Source: DATMFV01 sp035555975
GTDB taxonomy: Bacteria > Verrucomicrobiota > Verrucomicrobiia > Chthoniobacterales > Chthoniobacteraceae
Direction of reading: 5' to 3'
Assembly (NCBI GenBank): GCA_035555975.1
Contig: DATMFV010000139.1
Location: 1 to 6,178, forward strand
Length of the DNA stretch: 6,178 nt
Part shown: one piece after another, positions 1 to 5,160 of the stretch
How the letters are laid out: every line of letters starts with the position of its first letter
How positions within the stretch are numbered: position 1 is the stretch's first letter
Notes under the pieces: generated by a model
The model's database searches: none
Told to the model about the DNA's origin: nothing
The model's input: the letters and a program-made list of their open reading frames with translations, nothing else
Position numbers and translations under genes: made by a program

Positions 1-640
1 AGTTGTACCCGAACATGGCGGGAATGGCGACCAGCAGCGCCATGACGGTGGTGACGAGCGCCGCCGAGACGCCCGGGGCCATGGCGGCGAGGTTGGCGGA
101 ACCGGCGGCCGCCACGCCGCCGAAGGTCTCCATCACCCCCCAGACGGTGCCGAGCAGGCCGATGAAGGGCGCGCCGCTGACGGCGGTGGCGAGGACGATC
201 ATCTGCCCTTCGAGCCGCAGCGCGGTTTCGCCGACGGCCCGTTCCATGGAGGTGTTGACGACCCGCATCTGAGCCGGGGAGATCTTCGGCGCGCTCTCGA
301 CCCGGGCGCGGAAGGTTTCGTCGACCTCCTGCGAGCCGAGCAGGTGAAAGGTAAAGTCGCGGCACCCCGCGCGGTAGACGCTCCAGAGGGGGGAGCCGCG
401 AAAGGTGAGCCCGGTCTCGTAACAATGGAGCGGCTGGCGGTGATGGCGGAAGACTTCCAGGAAAAGGGCCGACTGCCGCTTGGCGTGGCGGATCATCCTC
501 ATCTTGGTGACCATGACCGACCACGAAAAGACCGAGGCGAAGAAGAGGCAGAACAGAATCACCCGGCCAGCCAGGGACGACTGCTCAAAGGCGTAGAGGA
601 TACTTCCGTCAGCCAGGAAAAGGGGTCCAAAAGATTGCAT
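1..640 (-). CDS. TolQ/ExbB/MotA-family proton channel subunit, 3' end cut by window edge
   Basis: The first 213 residues are visible. A membrane segment lies at about 25-45 (RVILFCLFFASVFSWSVMV), then a long cytoplasmic stretch, a second segment at about 150-172 containing PFIGLLGTVWGVM, and a third at about 188-210 (MAPGVSAALVTTVMALLVAI). This is the TolQ/ExbB pattern; T165 in LGTVWG and T197 in ALVTTVM match the two conserved pore threonines of that family. Such proteins form the inner-membrane, proton-driven stator that energises envelope proteins through TolR/ExbD, which would be expected just beyond the left edge. The ATG at 640 is the first in frame after a TGA at 661-659. Its Shine-Dalgarno is poor (an AAGG about 13 nt upstream). 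TolQ, ExbB and other paralogues cannot be separated here, so no symbol is given. The family call is firm; the precise role is not. Confidence 0.93.
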   Translation of the reverse strand, partial: MQSFGPLFLADGSILYAFEQSSLAGRVILFCLFFASVFSWSVMVTKMRMIRHAKRQSALFLEVFRHHRQPLHCYETGLTFRGSPLWSVYRAGCRDFTFHLLGSQEVDETFRARVESAPKISPAQMRVVNTSMERAVGETALRLEGQMIVLATAVSGAPFIGLLGTVWGVMETFGGVAAAGSANLAAMAPGVSAALVTTVMALLVAIPAMFGYN

Positions 641-755
641 TGAAGTAAACAGACCTTGTCAGGGAGTGAGGGATTGACAAAAAAAGAGCGGCAGGACCGT
701 TGTTTCTGGCCGATAGTAAACGCCGCTCCCCCGAAAAACGCAACTCTTCACCTTC
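641..755. promoter_or_regulatory. Divergent intergenic region with a TTGTCA/TGACAA inverted repeat
   Basis: These 115 bp separate the minus-strand proton channel from the plus-strand secreted protein, so promoters for both should lie here. Seen directly: a perfect 6-bp inverted repeat, TTGTCA at 656-661 and TGACAA at 675-680, with 13 bp between. AGTAAAC also occurs twice (644-650 and 715-721), reading GTTTACT toward the channel gene. The TTGACA at 674-679 looks like a plus-strand -35 box, but no acceptable -10 lies 16-19 bp downstream. Operator function is inference only. Confidence 0.35.
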
Positions 756-1553
756 ATGAAAACATCCCTTGCCCGGTTCCGGGCGGTCCGTTCCGGCGCG
801 GCCGCAGCGGCTGCCGCCCTCCTTTTTTCCGCTGCGCCTTCCCTGCGGGCCGAGCCGCTCAACCGCTACGATGCGCTGGGGCGGACGTTGATGCCGCTGG
901 TCTCGATCTTTGCCCCGGGGCAGCAAAACCGGGCGCTTTCGTTCCGGCTGGTGGTGGAGTCGATGACCGGGCTGCCGCCCGCCCTCGAAGGGACGCCTCT
1001 GGAGCTTTCCCTCCAGCCGCCGGACCGTTTTCTGTTGCGCGCGCCTTGGGGAGGGACGCCGATGGCGCTCTGCCGCAACGGCAACGCCTTCTGGGTCACC
1101 CCGGGGAGCCGGTTTTCCGAACTGACCTCGCTACCGCCGCCGAAGACCGCCCCGGAGAAGGATGAACGCCCGCTGGCTCCGATCCTCCTGCCGATTCCGG
1201 CGGAACAACTCGCCTTCCTGCCGGTGCTTTTCGTGGTGGAGGAAGCGCCTCGGGTCGACGGGCAGCGCGTGTTGAAGGTGCGCCTGATGGATCAACTCGC
1301 CCAGAAGCTCCGCGTCGACCAATGGGACGCCTTTCTTTTCCTCGATGAGAGCGATCCGCAGGCTCCGCGCCTGACGCGGGTGGAACTCTCGCGGCCCGGA
1401 TGGAAACTGGCCGCGCGGGTGGAGGCGATCGACCTCGCCCCTTCGCTTCCCCCTTCGACCTGGGAACCCGCTTCCGAGGATGTCGTCCGGCTCGATACCC
1501 GCTCCGCCCGGCGGTGGCTGCGGAAGATGGGCGAAGCGCTCGAAAAACGGTAA
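756..1553 (+). CDS. Secreted protein of unknown function, possible LolA-like fold
   Basis: The product has 265 residues and begins with a clear signal peptide: basic start MKTSLARFRAVR, an Ala/Leu core to about residue 27, and likely cleavage after SLRA at 32. The mature part is rich in alternating hydrophobic strands. Residues about 60-120 (SFRLVVESM, then a strand ending RFLLRAPWGG, then NAFWVTPGSRF) resemble the strand pattern of LolA/LppX-like lipoprotein carriers, where a polypeptide 'that covers a lipid' is followed by a phrase of the type 'PDRF-L--PWG'. No family signature is decisive. There is no lipobox Cys, so it is probably soluble periplasmic or loosely outer-membrane associated. 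The C-terminus (RSARRWLRKMGEALEKR) is a basic helix. It is transcribed divergently from the TolQ-like gene. The ATG at 756 opens directly on the signal peptide but has no Shine-Dalgarno. The gene is certain; the fold is a guess. Confidence 0.85.
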   Translation: MKTSLARFRAVRSGAAAAAAALLFSAAPSLRAEPLNRYDALGRTLMPLVSIFAPGQQNRALSFRLVVESMTGLPPALEGTPLELSLQPPDRFLLRAPWGGTPMALCRNGNAFWVTPGSRFSELTSLPPPKTAPEKDERPLAPILLPIPAEQLAFLPVLFVVEEAPRVDGQRVLKVRLMDQLAQKLRVDQWDAFLFLDESDPQAPRLTRVELSRPGWKLAARVEAIDLAPSLPPSTWEPASEDVVRLDTRSARRWLRKMGEALEKR

Positions 1554-1600
1554 CAACAAAGCAAGGGCACCCGCCGCGCCTCCCGTACGAAGTGGAGAAG

Positions 1601-1620
1601 CATCGGGAACCCTTCCGATG
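1601..1620 (+). terminator. Hairpin downstream of the secreted-protein gene
   Basis: CATCGGGA pairs with TTCCGATG (one G-T pair) around an ACCC loop, 48 nt after the TAA at 1551-1553. No T-run follows, so if it ends transcription it does so weakly, or it protects the 3' end. The gap 1554-1677 lies between convergent genes, where terminators are expected. Confidence 0.3.
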
Positions 1621-1660
1621 TGATGGTCACGACCGGCGATGAACCACGCGCGGTCGGATG

Positions 1661-1685
1661 AAAAATGAGGTGCGCTTTTAGCGCA
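1661..1685 (-). terminator. Possible intrinsic terminator of rpsR
   Basis: On the minus strand TGCGCT (1685-1680) pairs with AGCGCA (1676-1671) around a three-base AAA loop, overlapping the rpsR stop codon (1680-1678). A run of five T (1665-1661) follows after five bases. The stem is short and the T-run slightly displaced, so efficiency is uncertain, but the position right at the end of the operon fits. Confidence 0.4.
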
Positions 1686-1917
1686 TCAGGAGGACGGCGC
1701 GGGCGCGCTTGACCTCGCGGGTGATCTTCCGGTGGTAGTGCGCCGGAAGGCCGGTGACGCGGCGGGGAAGGAGTTTCCCCTGTTCGGTCACAAAACGCTT
1801 GAGGATCTCCGGATTCTTGTAATCGATCGCTTCGAGGGCGATGTCGATCCGGCGGCGGGGCATCGTGCGGTTGGCACGGCGGAAGGCTGAACGGCGTTCA
1901 GGTGTTTTCGGCTGCAT
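1678..1917 (-). CDS. rpsR: Small-subunit ribosomal protein bS18
   Basis: This 79-residue basic protein binds the 30S platform next to bS6. The diagnostic core IDYKNPEILKRFVTEQGKLL (about 30-49), then PRRVTGL, AHYHRKITREVKRAR and AVLLM, match bS18 along the whole length. The usual size is 70-80 residues. The N-terminus (MQPKTPERRSAFRRANRTMPRRR) is a basic tail and lacks the Cys found at the RKFC position in Escherichia coli. It follows rpmG after 10 bp in the same direction, so the two ribosomal genes are probably cotranscribed. No Shine-Dalgarno is visible before the ATG at 1917; an internal ATG at residue 19 would also be in frame, but it would remove part of the basic tail and is less likely. 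bS6 and single-strand-binding protein genes, common neighbours elsewhere, are not present here. Confidence 0.96.
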   Translation of the reverse strand: MQPKTPERRSAFRRANRTMPRRRIDIALEAIDYKNPEILKRFVTEQGKLLPRRVTGLPAHYHRKITREVKRARAVLLMR

Positions 1918-1927
1918 AAAGTCTTGC

Positions 1928-2101
1928 TTATCTGATTTCCCGATGAAGCGTACGGCGCTTGAGGAAAGGATTGTATTTTTTCTTTTCGAGCCGGTTGGGG
2001 GTGTTCGGGCTCTTTTTGTTACGTGTCGTCACGTAACGCGACACGGGAAGGCCTTCGGCTTTCGCTTCGGTGCATTCCAGAGTGATGATGTCTCTTGCCA
2101 T
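1928..2101 (-). CDS. rpmG: Large-subunit ribosomal protein bL33, single-cysteine form
   Basis: This short gene encodes 57 residues beginning MARDIITLECTEAKAEGLPV and ending RTLHREIR. YVTTRNK (about 23-29), RLEKKKYNP (37-45) and LKRRTLHRE (48-56) are the bL33 landmarks. Zinc-binding forms carry two CxxC pairs. Here only C10 remains, the rest of the first pair is replaced by an insert (EAKAEGLPVS), and YNP stands where the second pair begins, so this is a zinc-independent (C-minus) type that kept one relic Cys. It sits between the TraR/DksA-like gene and rpsR. There is no Shine-Dalgarno: the ATG at 2101 is preceded by TTTACTTTTAATT, which could be a -10 box very close to the start. A TTGACA lies further up (2144-2139), inside the loop of the preceding hairpin, but it is spaced too far from that box for a standard promoter. 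Confidence 0.96.
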   Translation of the reverse strand: MARDIITLECTEAKAEGLPVSRYVTTRNKKSPNTPNRLEKKKYNPFLKRRTLHREIR

Positions 2102-2123
2102 AATTAAAAGTAAAACAGGAAGG

Positions 2124-2160
2124 CTTCCGGCGGCGTCTTGTCAAGCACTACCGCCGGAAG
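2124..2160 (-). terminator. 10-bp perfect hairpin between the TraR-like gene and rpmG
   Basis: CTTCCGGCGG (2124-2133) and CCGCCGGAAG (2151-2160) are perfect inverted repeats around a 17-base loop. The hairpin begins 11 nt after the TraR/DksA-like stop codon. On the minus strand an A-rich stretch precedes it and a T-rich tract (TCCTGTTTTACTTTT) follows, three bases past the stem. This is the best terminator candidate in the window for the TraR-like transcript. The loop contains CTTGACAAG, including a TTGACA reading toward rpmG. Confidence 0.55.
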
Positions 2161-2171
2161 AAAGTTCTTTT

Positions 2172-2720
2172 TTAGTCCTTCGACTCGACCGTGGCTTCGT
2201 CGTCGTCGCTGTCGCTGCTGCCGGCGTCGTCGTCGGTCAGGCCGAAGAGGGAGGTCACCGGCTGCCGCACGCGGGTCGCCTTGCGCTGCTGCTCGACCTG
2301 AGACTGGCATTCCACGGTGTAACGTGCAAACGGAATCGCTTCGAGGCGCGGCTCGGGGATCGGTTTTCCGCTCATTTCGCAGACCCCGTAGGTCCCGGCG
2401 GCCACCCGTTTGAGGGCTTCCTCGATCTCGTAGAGGGCGTCCTGCTCCTGCGTGAGCAGGCTCAGGGCAAAGTCGCGATCGTAGGCGTCGCTCCCGGCGT
2501 CGGCCTGGTGCATCCCGAAGGCGCTCGACTCGCTCCCTTCGGAACGGGCCCGCAGGTTTTCCTTGGCGACACCCGCCACGGAATCAAGAATACTGTCGCG
2601 AAGCGCCAGCAGGCGCGCCTGCTGCTGTTTGATAAACGGGCTCAGGTTGCTGTCGGCCTCCGTCTCCTCGTACGTGGGCAACTTGAAAGTATCGGCAGAA
2701 TGGACAGGTTTTTTGGGCAT
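2172..2720 (-). CDS. TraR/DksA-family protein with degenerate zinc finger
   Basis: This 182-residue protein has the DksA plan. A coiled-coil first helix (about 28-60: PFIKQQQARLLALRDSILDS) is followed by an acidic tip with DAYDRDFA (D78, D81, D83), a second helix (87-108: LLTQEQDALYEIEEALKRV), and the finger TYGVCEMSGKPIPEPRLEAIPFARYTVECQ (111-139). DksA-type proteins enter the RNA polymerase secondary channel and tune initiation, often with ppGpp. The finger keeps only C114 and C138; the other two ligand positions are S117 and T135, so classical four-Cys zinc binding is unlikely. The tip DAYDRD parallels DPVDRA of E. coli DksA, with Asp in place of the functionally important Ala. The C-terminus (163-182) is an acidic Asp/Ser tail. 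The ATG at 2720 lacks a clear Shine-Dalgarno. Membership is firm; whether it acts as DksA itself is inference. Confidence 0.92.
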   Translation of the reverse strand: MPKKPVHSADTFKLPTYEETEADSNLSPFIKQQQARLLALRDSILDSVAGVAKENLRARSEGSESSAFGMHQADAGSDAYDRDFALSLLTQEQDALYEIEEALKRVAAGTYGVCEMSGKPIPEPRLEAIPFARYTVECQSQVEQQRKATRVRQPVTSLFGLTDDDAGSSDSDDDEATVESKD

Positions 2721-2858
2721 GGCGTTGGAATTTCCAGGTTGGCGTCAGGCTTGGTTTTTGGATCGCGTTGATTTCAGATCAGTTTTTGGTACTCAAGTCG
2801 GCGCGGCAGCAGAAGCGAATAGCAGTCAGGATGGGGGGCCACCATGAAAACCTCGTGT

Positions 2859-2876
2859 CAAAAGGGAAGCCTTTTG
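2859..2876. repeat. Perfect 7-bp hairpin, CAAAAGG/CCTTTTG
   Basis: CAAAAGG (2859-2865) and CCTTTTG (2870-2876) flank a four-base GAAG loop. The element overlaps the stop codon of the 14-codon minus-strand frame. No T-run follows on the minus strand; on the plus strand TTTC follows directly. It may be a leader structure of the TraR-like transcript. Confidence 0.45.
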
Positions 2877-2941
2877 TTTCTGCCTTCCTTCACCTTCGAC
2901 ATGGTATCGTCGCTGCCCAAATTTTTGAGCGCGAATATGTA

Positions 2942-2969
2942 TCCCCTTTCCACCGGGCAAGCAAGGGGA
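2942..2969. repeat. Perfect 7-bp inverted repeat, TCCCCTT/AAGGGGA
   Basis: TCCCCTT (2942-2948) and AAGGGGA (2963-2969) are separated by 14 bases. The element overlaps the weak promoter candidate for the TraR-like gene, so it could be an operator or just a stem. No function can be assigned. Confidence 0.4.
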
Positions 2970-2983
2970 ATATCGACCAATTT

Positions 2984-3009
2984 CCAACCGCCCTCTTTTC
3001 CCCGGTTGG
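2984..3009 (-). terminator. Possible end-of-operon hairpin after the second permease
   Basis: CCAACCG (2984-2990) and CGGTTGG (3003-3009) pair perfectly around a 12-base loop, 44 nt beyond the permease stop codon. On the minus strand AAATTGG follows rather than a T-run, so it is at best a Rho-dependent or 3'-protecting structure. Confidence 0.3.
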
Positions 3010-3053
3010 CGGCCGCTCCAAATGGAGGAGAACCCGCTGTTGGGCCCTGATTT

Positions 3054-3851
3054 TCAGGAACTTGCGCTGGTGTAACGGGAGAGGGCGAATTTCCAGAAAA
3101 GGCGGCTTCCCGCCAGGACCAGTAGCGCGGCGAACGCGAGATGGAGGAGCGGCTGGTAGACCGGGCCGGAAAAAGTGCCGACCAGAAAACGGGCCGGGAC
3201 GTTGGCGACGAGGATGATCGGGATCACCCACGAAAAGAAGAATTTCACGCCGCCGCGAAAGATGACATCCGGGTAGCGCCCGAGGGAGGAGAAACTGAAG
3301 TAGCCGGAGATGAGCCCCTGCGCACGGACGATCCAAAAGGAGACGGTGGTGAGCGTCAGCATCAACGCATAATGGATGGCGATCCCGAAGCCGACCGCCG
3401 TCAGGTAGAGCGCCACCGCGCCGGGGCCGGGTTGCACCTGGAGCTTGACGAGCGAGAAGGCGACGATCGCGAGGCTGACCAGGGCGTTGACGATGTTGTC
3501 GAGCCCGAACTGGCGCGTGGAGACGCTGAACTGGGTGTCGAGCGGGAGCATCAGCATGAAGTCGAGGCTGCCGGTGCGGATGCGTTCGGGGATCTCGGCC
3601 AGGTTCACGAAAAAGAACGCCTGAAAAAGCTGGCCGACGAGCTGGTGGGTGGCGACCAGGAGGATCATCTCCCATTTGGTCCAGTCGCCGATCGCCTCCA
3701 CGTGGGAGTAGAGGACCTCGATGAAGATGATCTGCCCGGCGAACCAGCAGATTTCGACGACGATCCAGAGCAGGAAGTTCGCCTTGAAGCTCATTTCGCG
3801 GATCAGCGAGTTGCGCAGCATGATCCGGTACGCCTGCCAGTAACGCCTCAT
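3054..3851 (-). CDS. ABC-2 type transporter permease (COG3694-like half)
   Basis: This inner-membrane protein has 265 residues and about six membrane segments (near 26-48, 60-82, 118-136, 145-172, 205-222, 232-250). The motif EIPERIRTGSLDFMLMLPLDTQFSVSTRQFGLDN (86-119), a cytoplasmic loop after segment two, is typical of the ABC2_membrane_6 group (PF06182, formerly DUF990). Within that group the 'G-LDF-L--PL' form fits the COG3694 partner. It would pair with the other permease (5161-5970) and an ATPase to form an exporter-type ABC complex of unknown substrate. The start is the ATG at 3851, which overlaps the glycosidase stop as ATGA, implying translational coupling. The frame stays open upstream to 4190, but that part is antisense-free shadow of the glycosidase and carries no membrane pattern. 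It is the last gene of the operon. The family is firm; the substrate is unknown. Confidence 0.9.
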   Translation of the reverse strand: MRRYWQAYRIMLRNSLIREMSFKANFLLWIVVEICWFAGQIIFIEVLYSHVEAIGDWTKWEMILLVATHQLVGQLFQAFFFVNLAEIPERIRTGSLDFMLMLPLDTQFSVSTRQFGLDNIVNALVSLAIVAFSLVKLQVQPGPGAVALYLTAVGFGIAIHYALMLTLTTVSFWIVRAQGLISGYFSFSSLGRYPDVIFRGGVKFFFSWVIPIILVANVPARFLVGTFSGPVYQPLLHLAFAALLVLAGSRLFWKFALSRYTSASS

Positions 3852-5128
3852 TGCCACCAGTTGCCGGAGAGGACGATCATGGAGAGGAGCTTGAGGGTGT
3901 TGCCGTAGTAGGCATCTTCCTCCGGCGCGCGGTGGACGAGATCGGCCCAGAGGGCGTCGAGCCATTCCTGGCTGCCGGGGGAGGTGTCGGTCATGGCGGC
4001 GACGGCGAACGGTCCGATAAAGGCGGCGCTGCGGTGGAGCGGCTGGAGCGGGAGCCCCCGCAGGCGGTACCCGGCGTTGAGGCGGGCGGGGTCGCCCCCG
4101 GTGGCGCGGCGGACCCAGGCGTTGAGCGGGTCGAGCACGGCGCGGGCGCGCGGGTCGCCGTTCAGGAGGTAGTCGGTCCCGAGCCGCCACGGGACGCGGC
4201 AGGCGTTGTAGGAGTAGCGGCCATCGTTTTTGCTTTCCAGAAACTGCGGCGGGGCCGGGAGGTAGCTCCCGGGGGTTTTGGGGTCGGCGACGGCGAAGTC
4301 AGGAAGAAGGCCGGTGGGCGGGGTTCTCAAAACGGCGAGCGAGGCAAAGATGGGGTAGAGCCGGTCGGTCAACGCCTTCCAGCGGACATCGCCGCTCGCC
4401 CTGCCGAATTGTTTGAGGTGGGCGGGCATGAAATCCGATGTGCGGAAGGCTGCGCCGTGCGGGCCTTTCGGGTCGACCCAGTTGCCGAGCAGGAAGATGC
4501 GGCGTTTCGGGTCGGTTTCGGCCTTGAGGATGGCGTCGAGACGGCGCAGGGCCTCCCTGCGGTAGTTGATCGGGCCGTCGCTTCCCCATTGGCGGTCGGC
4601 CAGCAGGAGGGCGCAGGCGATATCGAGGTCGCCGTCGGTCGCGGCGTTGCGGTCGCCCTCGTCCTTGCGCGACACTTTGTCGCCGCCGCCCGGGTAGCGC
4701 TGGCGCCACGCCATCAGGTCGGGGTCCTTGCGGGCCGGCTGGGCGTCGGCGTAGCGGTAGAGGGCGTCAAAAAGAGGGCGGGCGCGACGGTCGGCCCCCG
4801 CCATGAGGGCGACGATCATCATCCCGTACCCCTGCCCTTCGGAGACGGCGATCGTGTCCGGGTTTTCGGCGGAGGGAGGGGCGGCGAGCGGGTTGGCGAA
4901 GATGTAGAGCCGGTCGGGGCCTGCCGCGCGGAGGTAGAGCTTTTTCCAGACCTTGTAAAAGGAGATGACGGCGCGGTCGAGCGCCCCCCGGTCGCCGGAG
5001 GGGAGGAGCGTCCCCTCCGCATACCGGGTATGTTGCGGGAAGGGACGGCGCGGTTCGCGCCCCGCAAAGGCGGTGCTCAAAGGAATCATCAAAAAAAAGG
5101 CCAGCCGCAACGCCTGCGTGAGGGTCAT
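3848..5128 (-). CDS. Secreted glycoside hydrolase family 8, probable GH8b subfamily
   Basis: This 426-residue enzyme has a signal peptide (MTLTQALRLAFFLMIPLSTAFA, cleavage near 22) and an (alpha/alpha)6-barrel GH8 domain. SEGQGYGMM (96-104) carries the general acid E97; DGDLDIACALLLA (165-177) is the second GH8 signature. At the position of the cellulase-type catalytic Asp this protein has N308 (YSYNACRVPWRLGTDY). By the known split of the family, Asn there marks GH8b (chitosanases, lichenases, some endoglucanases), whose base is a Glu in the preceding loop; E298 in PQFLESKNDG is the candidate. GH8 enzymes are inverting endo-hydrolases of beta-1,4-linked glycans. The ATG at 5128 is chosen because it begins the signal peptide; a longer frame from 5239 would overlap the upstream permease and bury it. 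It lies 32 bp after one permease and overlaps the next by four bases. Substrate (chitosan-like, mixed-linkage or cellulose-like) is undetermined. Confidence 0.92.
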   Translation of the reverse strand: MTLTQALRLAFFLMIPLSTAFAGREPRRPFPQHTRYAEGTLLPSGDRGALDRAVISFYKVWKKLYLRAAGPDRLYIFANPLAAPPSAENPDTIAVSEGQGYGMMIVALMAGADRRARPLFDALYRYADAQPARKDPDLMAWRQRYPGGGDKVSRKDEGDRNAATDGDLDIACALLLADRQWGSDGPINYRREALRRLDAILKAETDPKRRIFLLGNWVDPKGPHGAAFRTSDFMPAHLKQFGRASGDVRWKALTDRLYPIFASLAVLRTPPTGLLPDFAVADPKTPGSYLPAPPQFLESKNDGRYSYNACRVPWRLGTDYLLNGDPRARAVLDPLNAWVRRATGGDPARLNAGYRLRGLPLQPLHRSAAFIGPFAVAAMTDTSPGSQEWLDALWADLVHRAPEEDAYYGNTLKLLSMIVLSGNWWQ

Positions 5129-5160
5129 GCTTTTTTCATACCGAAAAATGCGGCAGTTTA

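Larger units (their letters stand above)
2721..3053. other. 333-bp gap upstream of the TraR-like gene: no convincing gene, several inverted repeats
   Basis: This stretch lies between the stop of the downstream ABC-2 permease and the TraR-like start, and should hold that operon's end and the TraR-like promoter and leader. It is visibly less GC-rich than the neighbouring genes. Three perfect 7-bp inverted repeats are listed separately. A weak minus-strand promoter candidate is TTGCTT, 17 bp, TACATA around 2935-2965; it would give a leader of roughly 200 nt. A 14-codon minus-strand reading frame, MSKVKEGRNKRLPF (2902-2858), could be a leader peptide. None of these is supported beyond sequence pattern. 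Confidence 0.5.

Noticed and set aside
1630..1656. CGACCG/CGGTCG inverted repeat in the convergent gap as a terminator
   Set aside because: The arms are 6 bp with a 15-base interval and no T-run follows on either strand.
2070..2771. A 233-codon plus-strand frame opposite the TraR-like gene and the rpmG spacer
   Set aside because: It covers the whole TraR-like gene and the terminator hairpin and shows no family motif.
2774..2845. A 23-codon minus-strand frame before the TraR-like gene
   Set aside because: No ribosome site and nothing distinctive in the peptide.
2844..3050. A 68-codon plus-strand frame inside the 2721-3053 gap
   Set aside because: It has a GGGG-rich stretch before its ATG, but the product shows no recognisable motif, membrane segment or repeat, and it runs through all three hairpins. 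A chance frame is more likely.
3141..3908. A 255-codon plus-strand frame opposite the last permease
   Set aside because: The product is almost all charged residues (Asp, Glu, Arg, His), the mirror of a membrane protein on the other strand.
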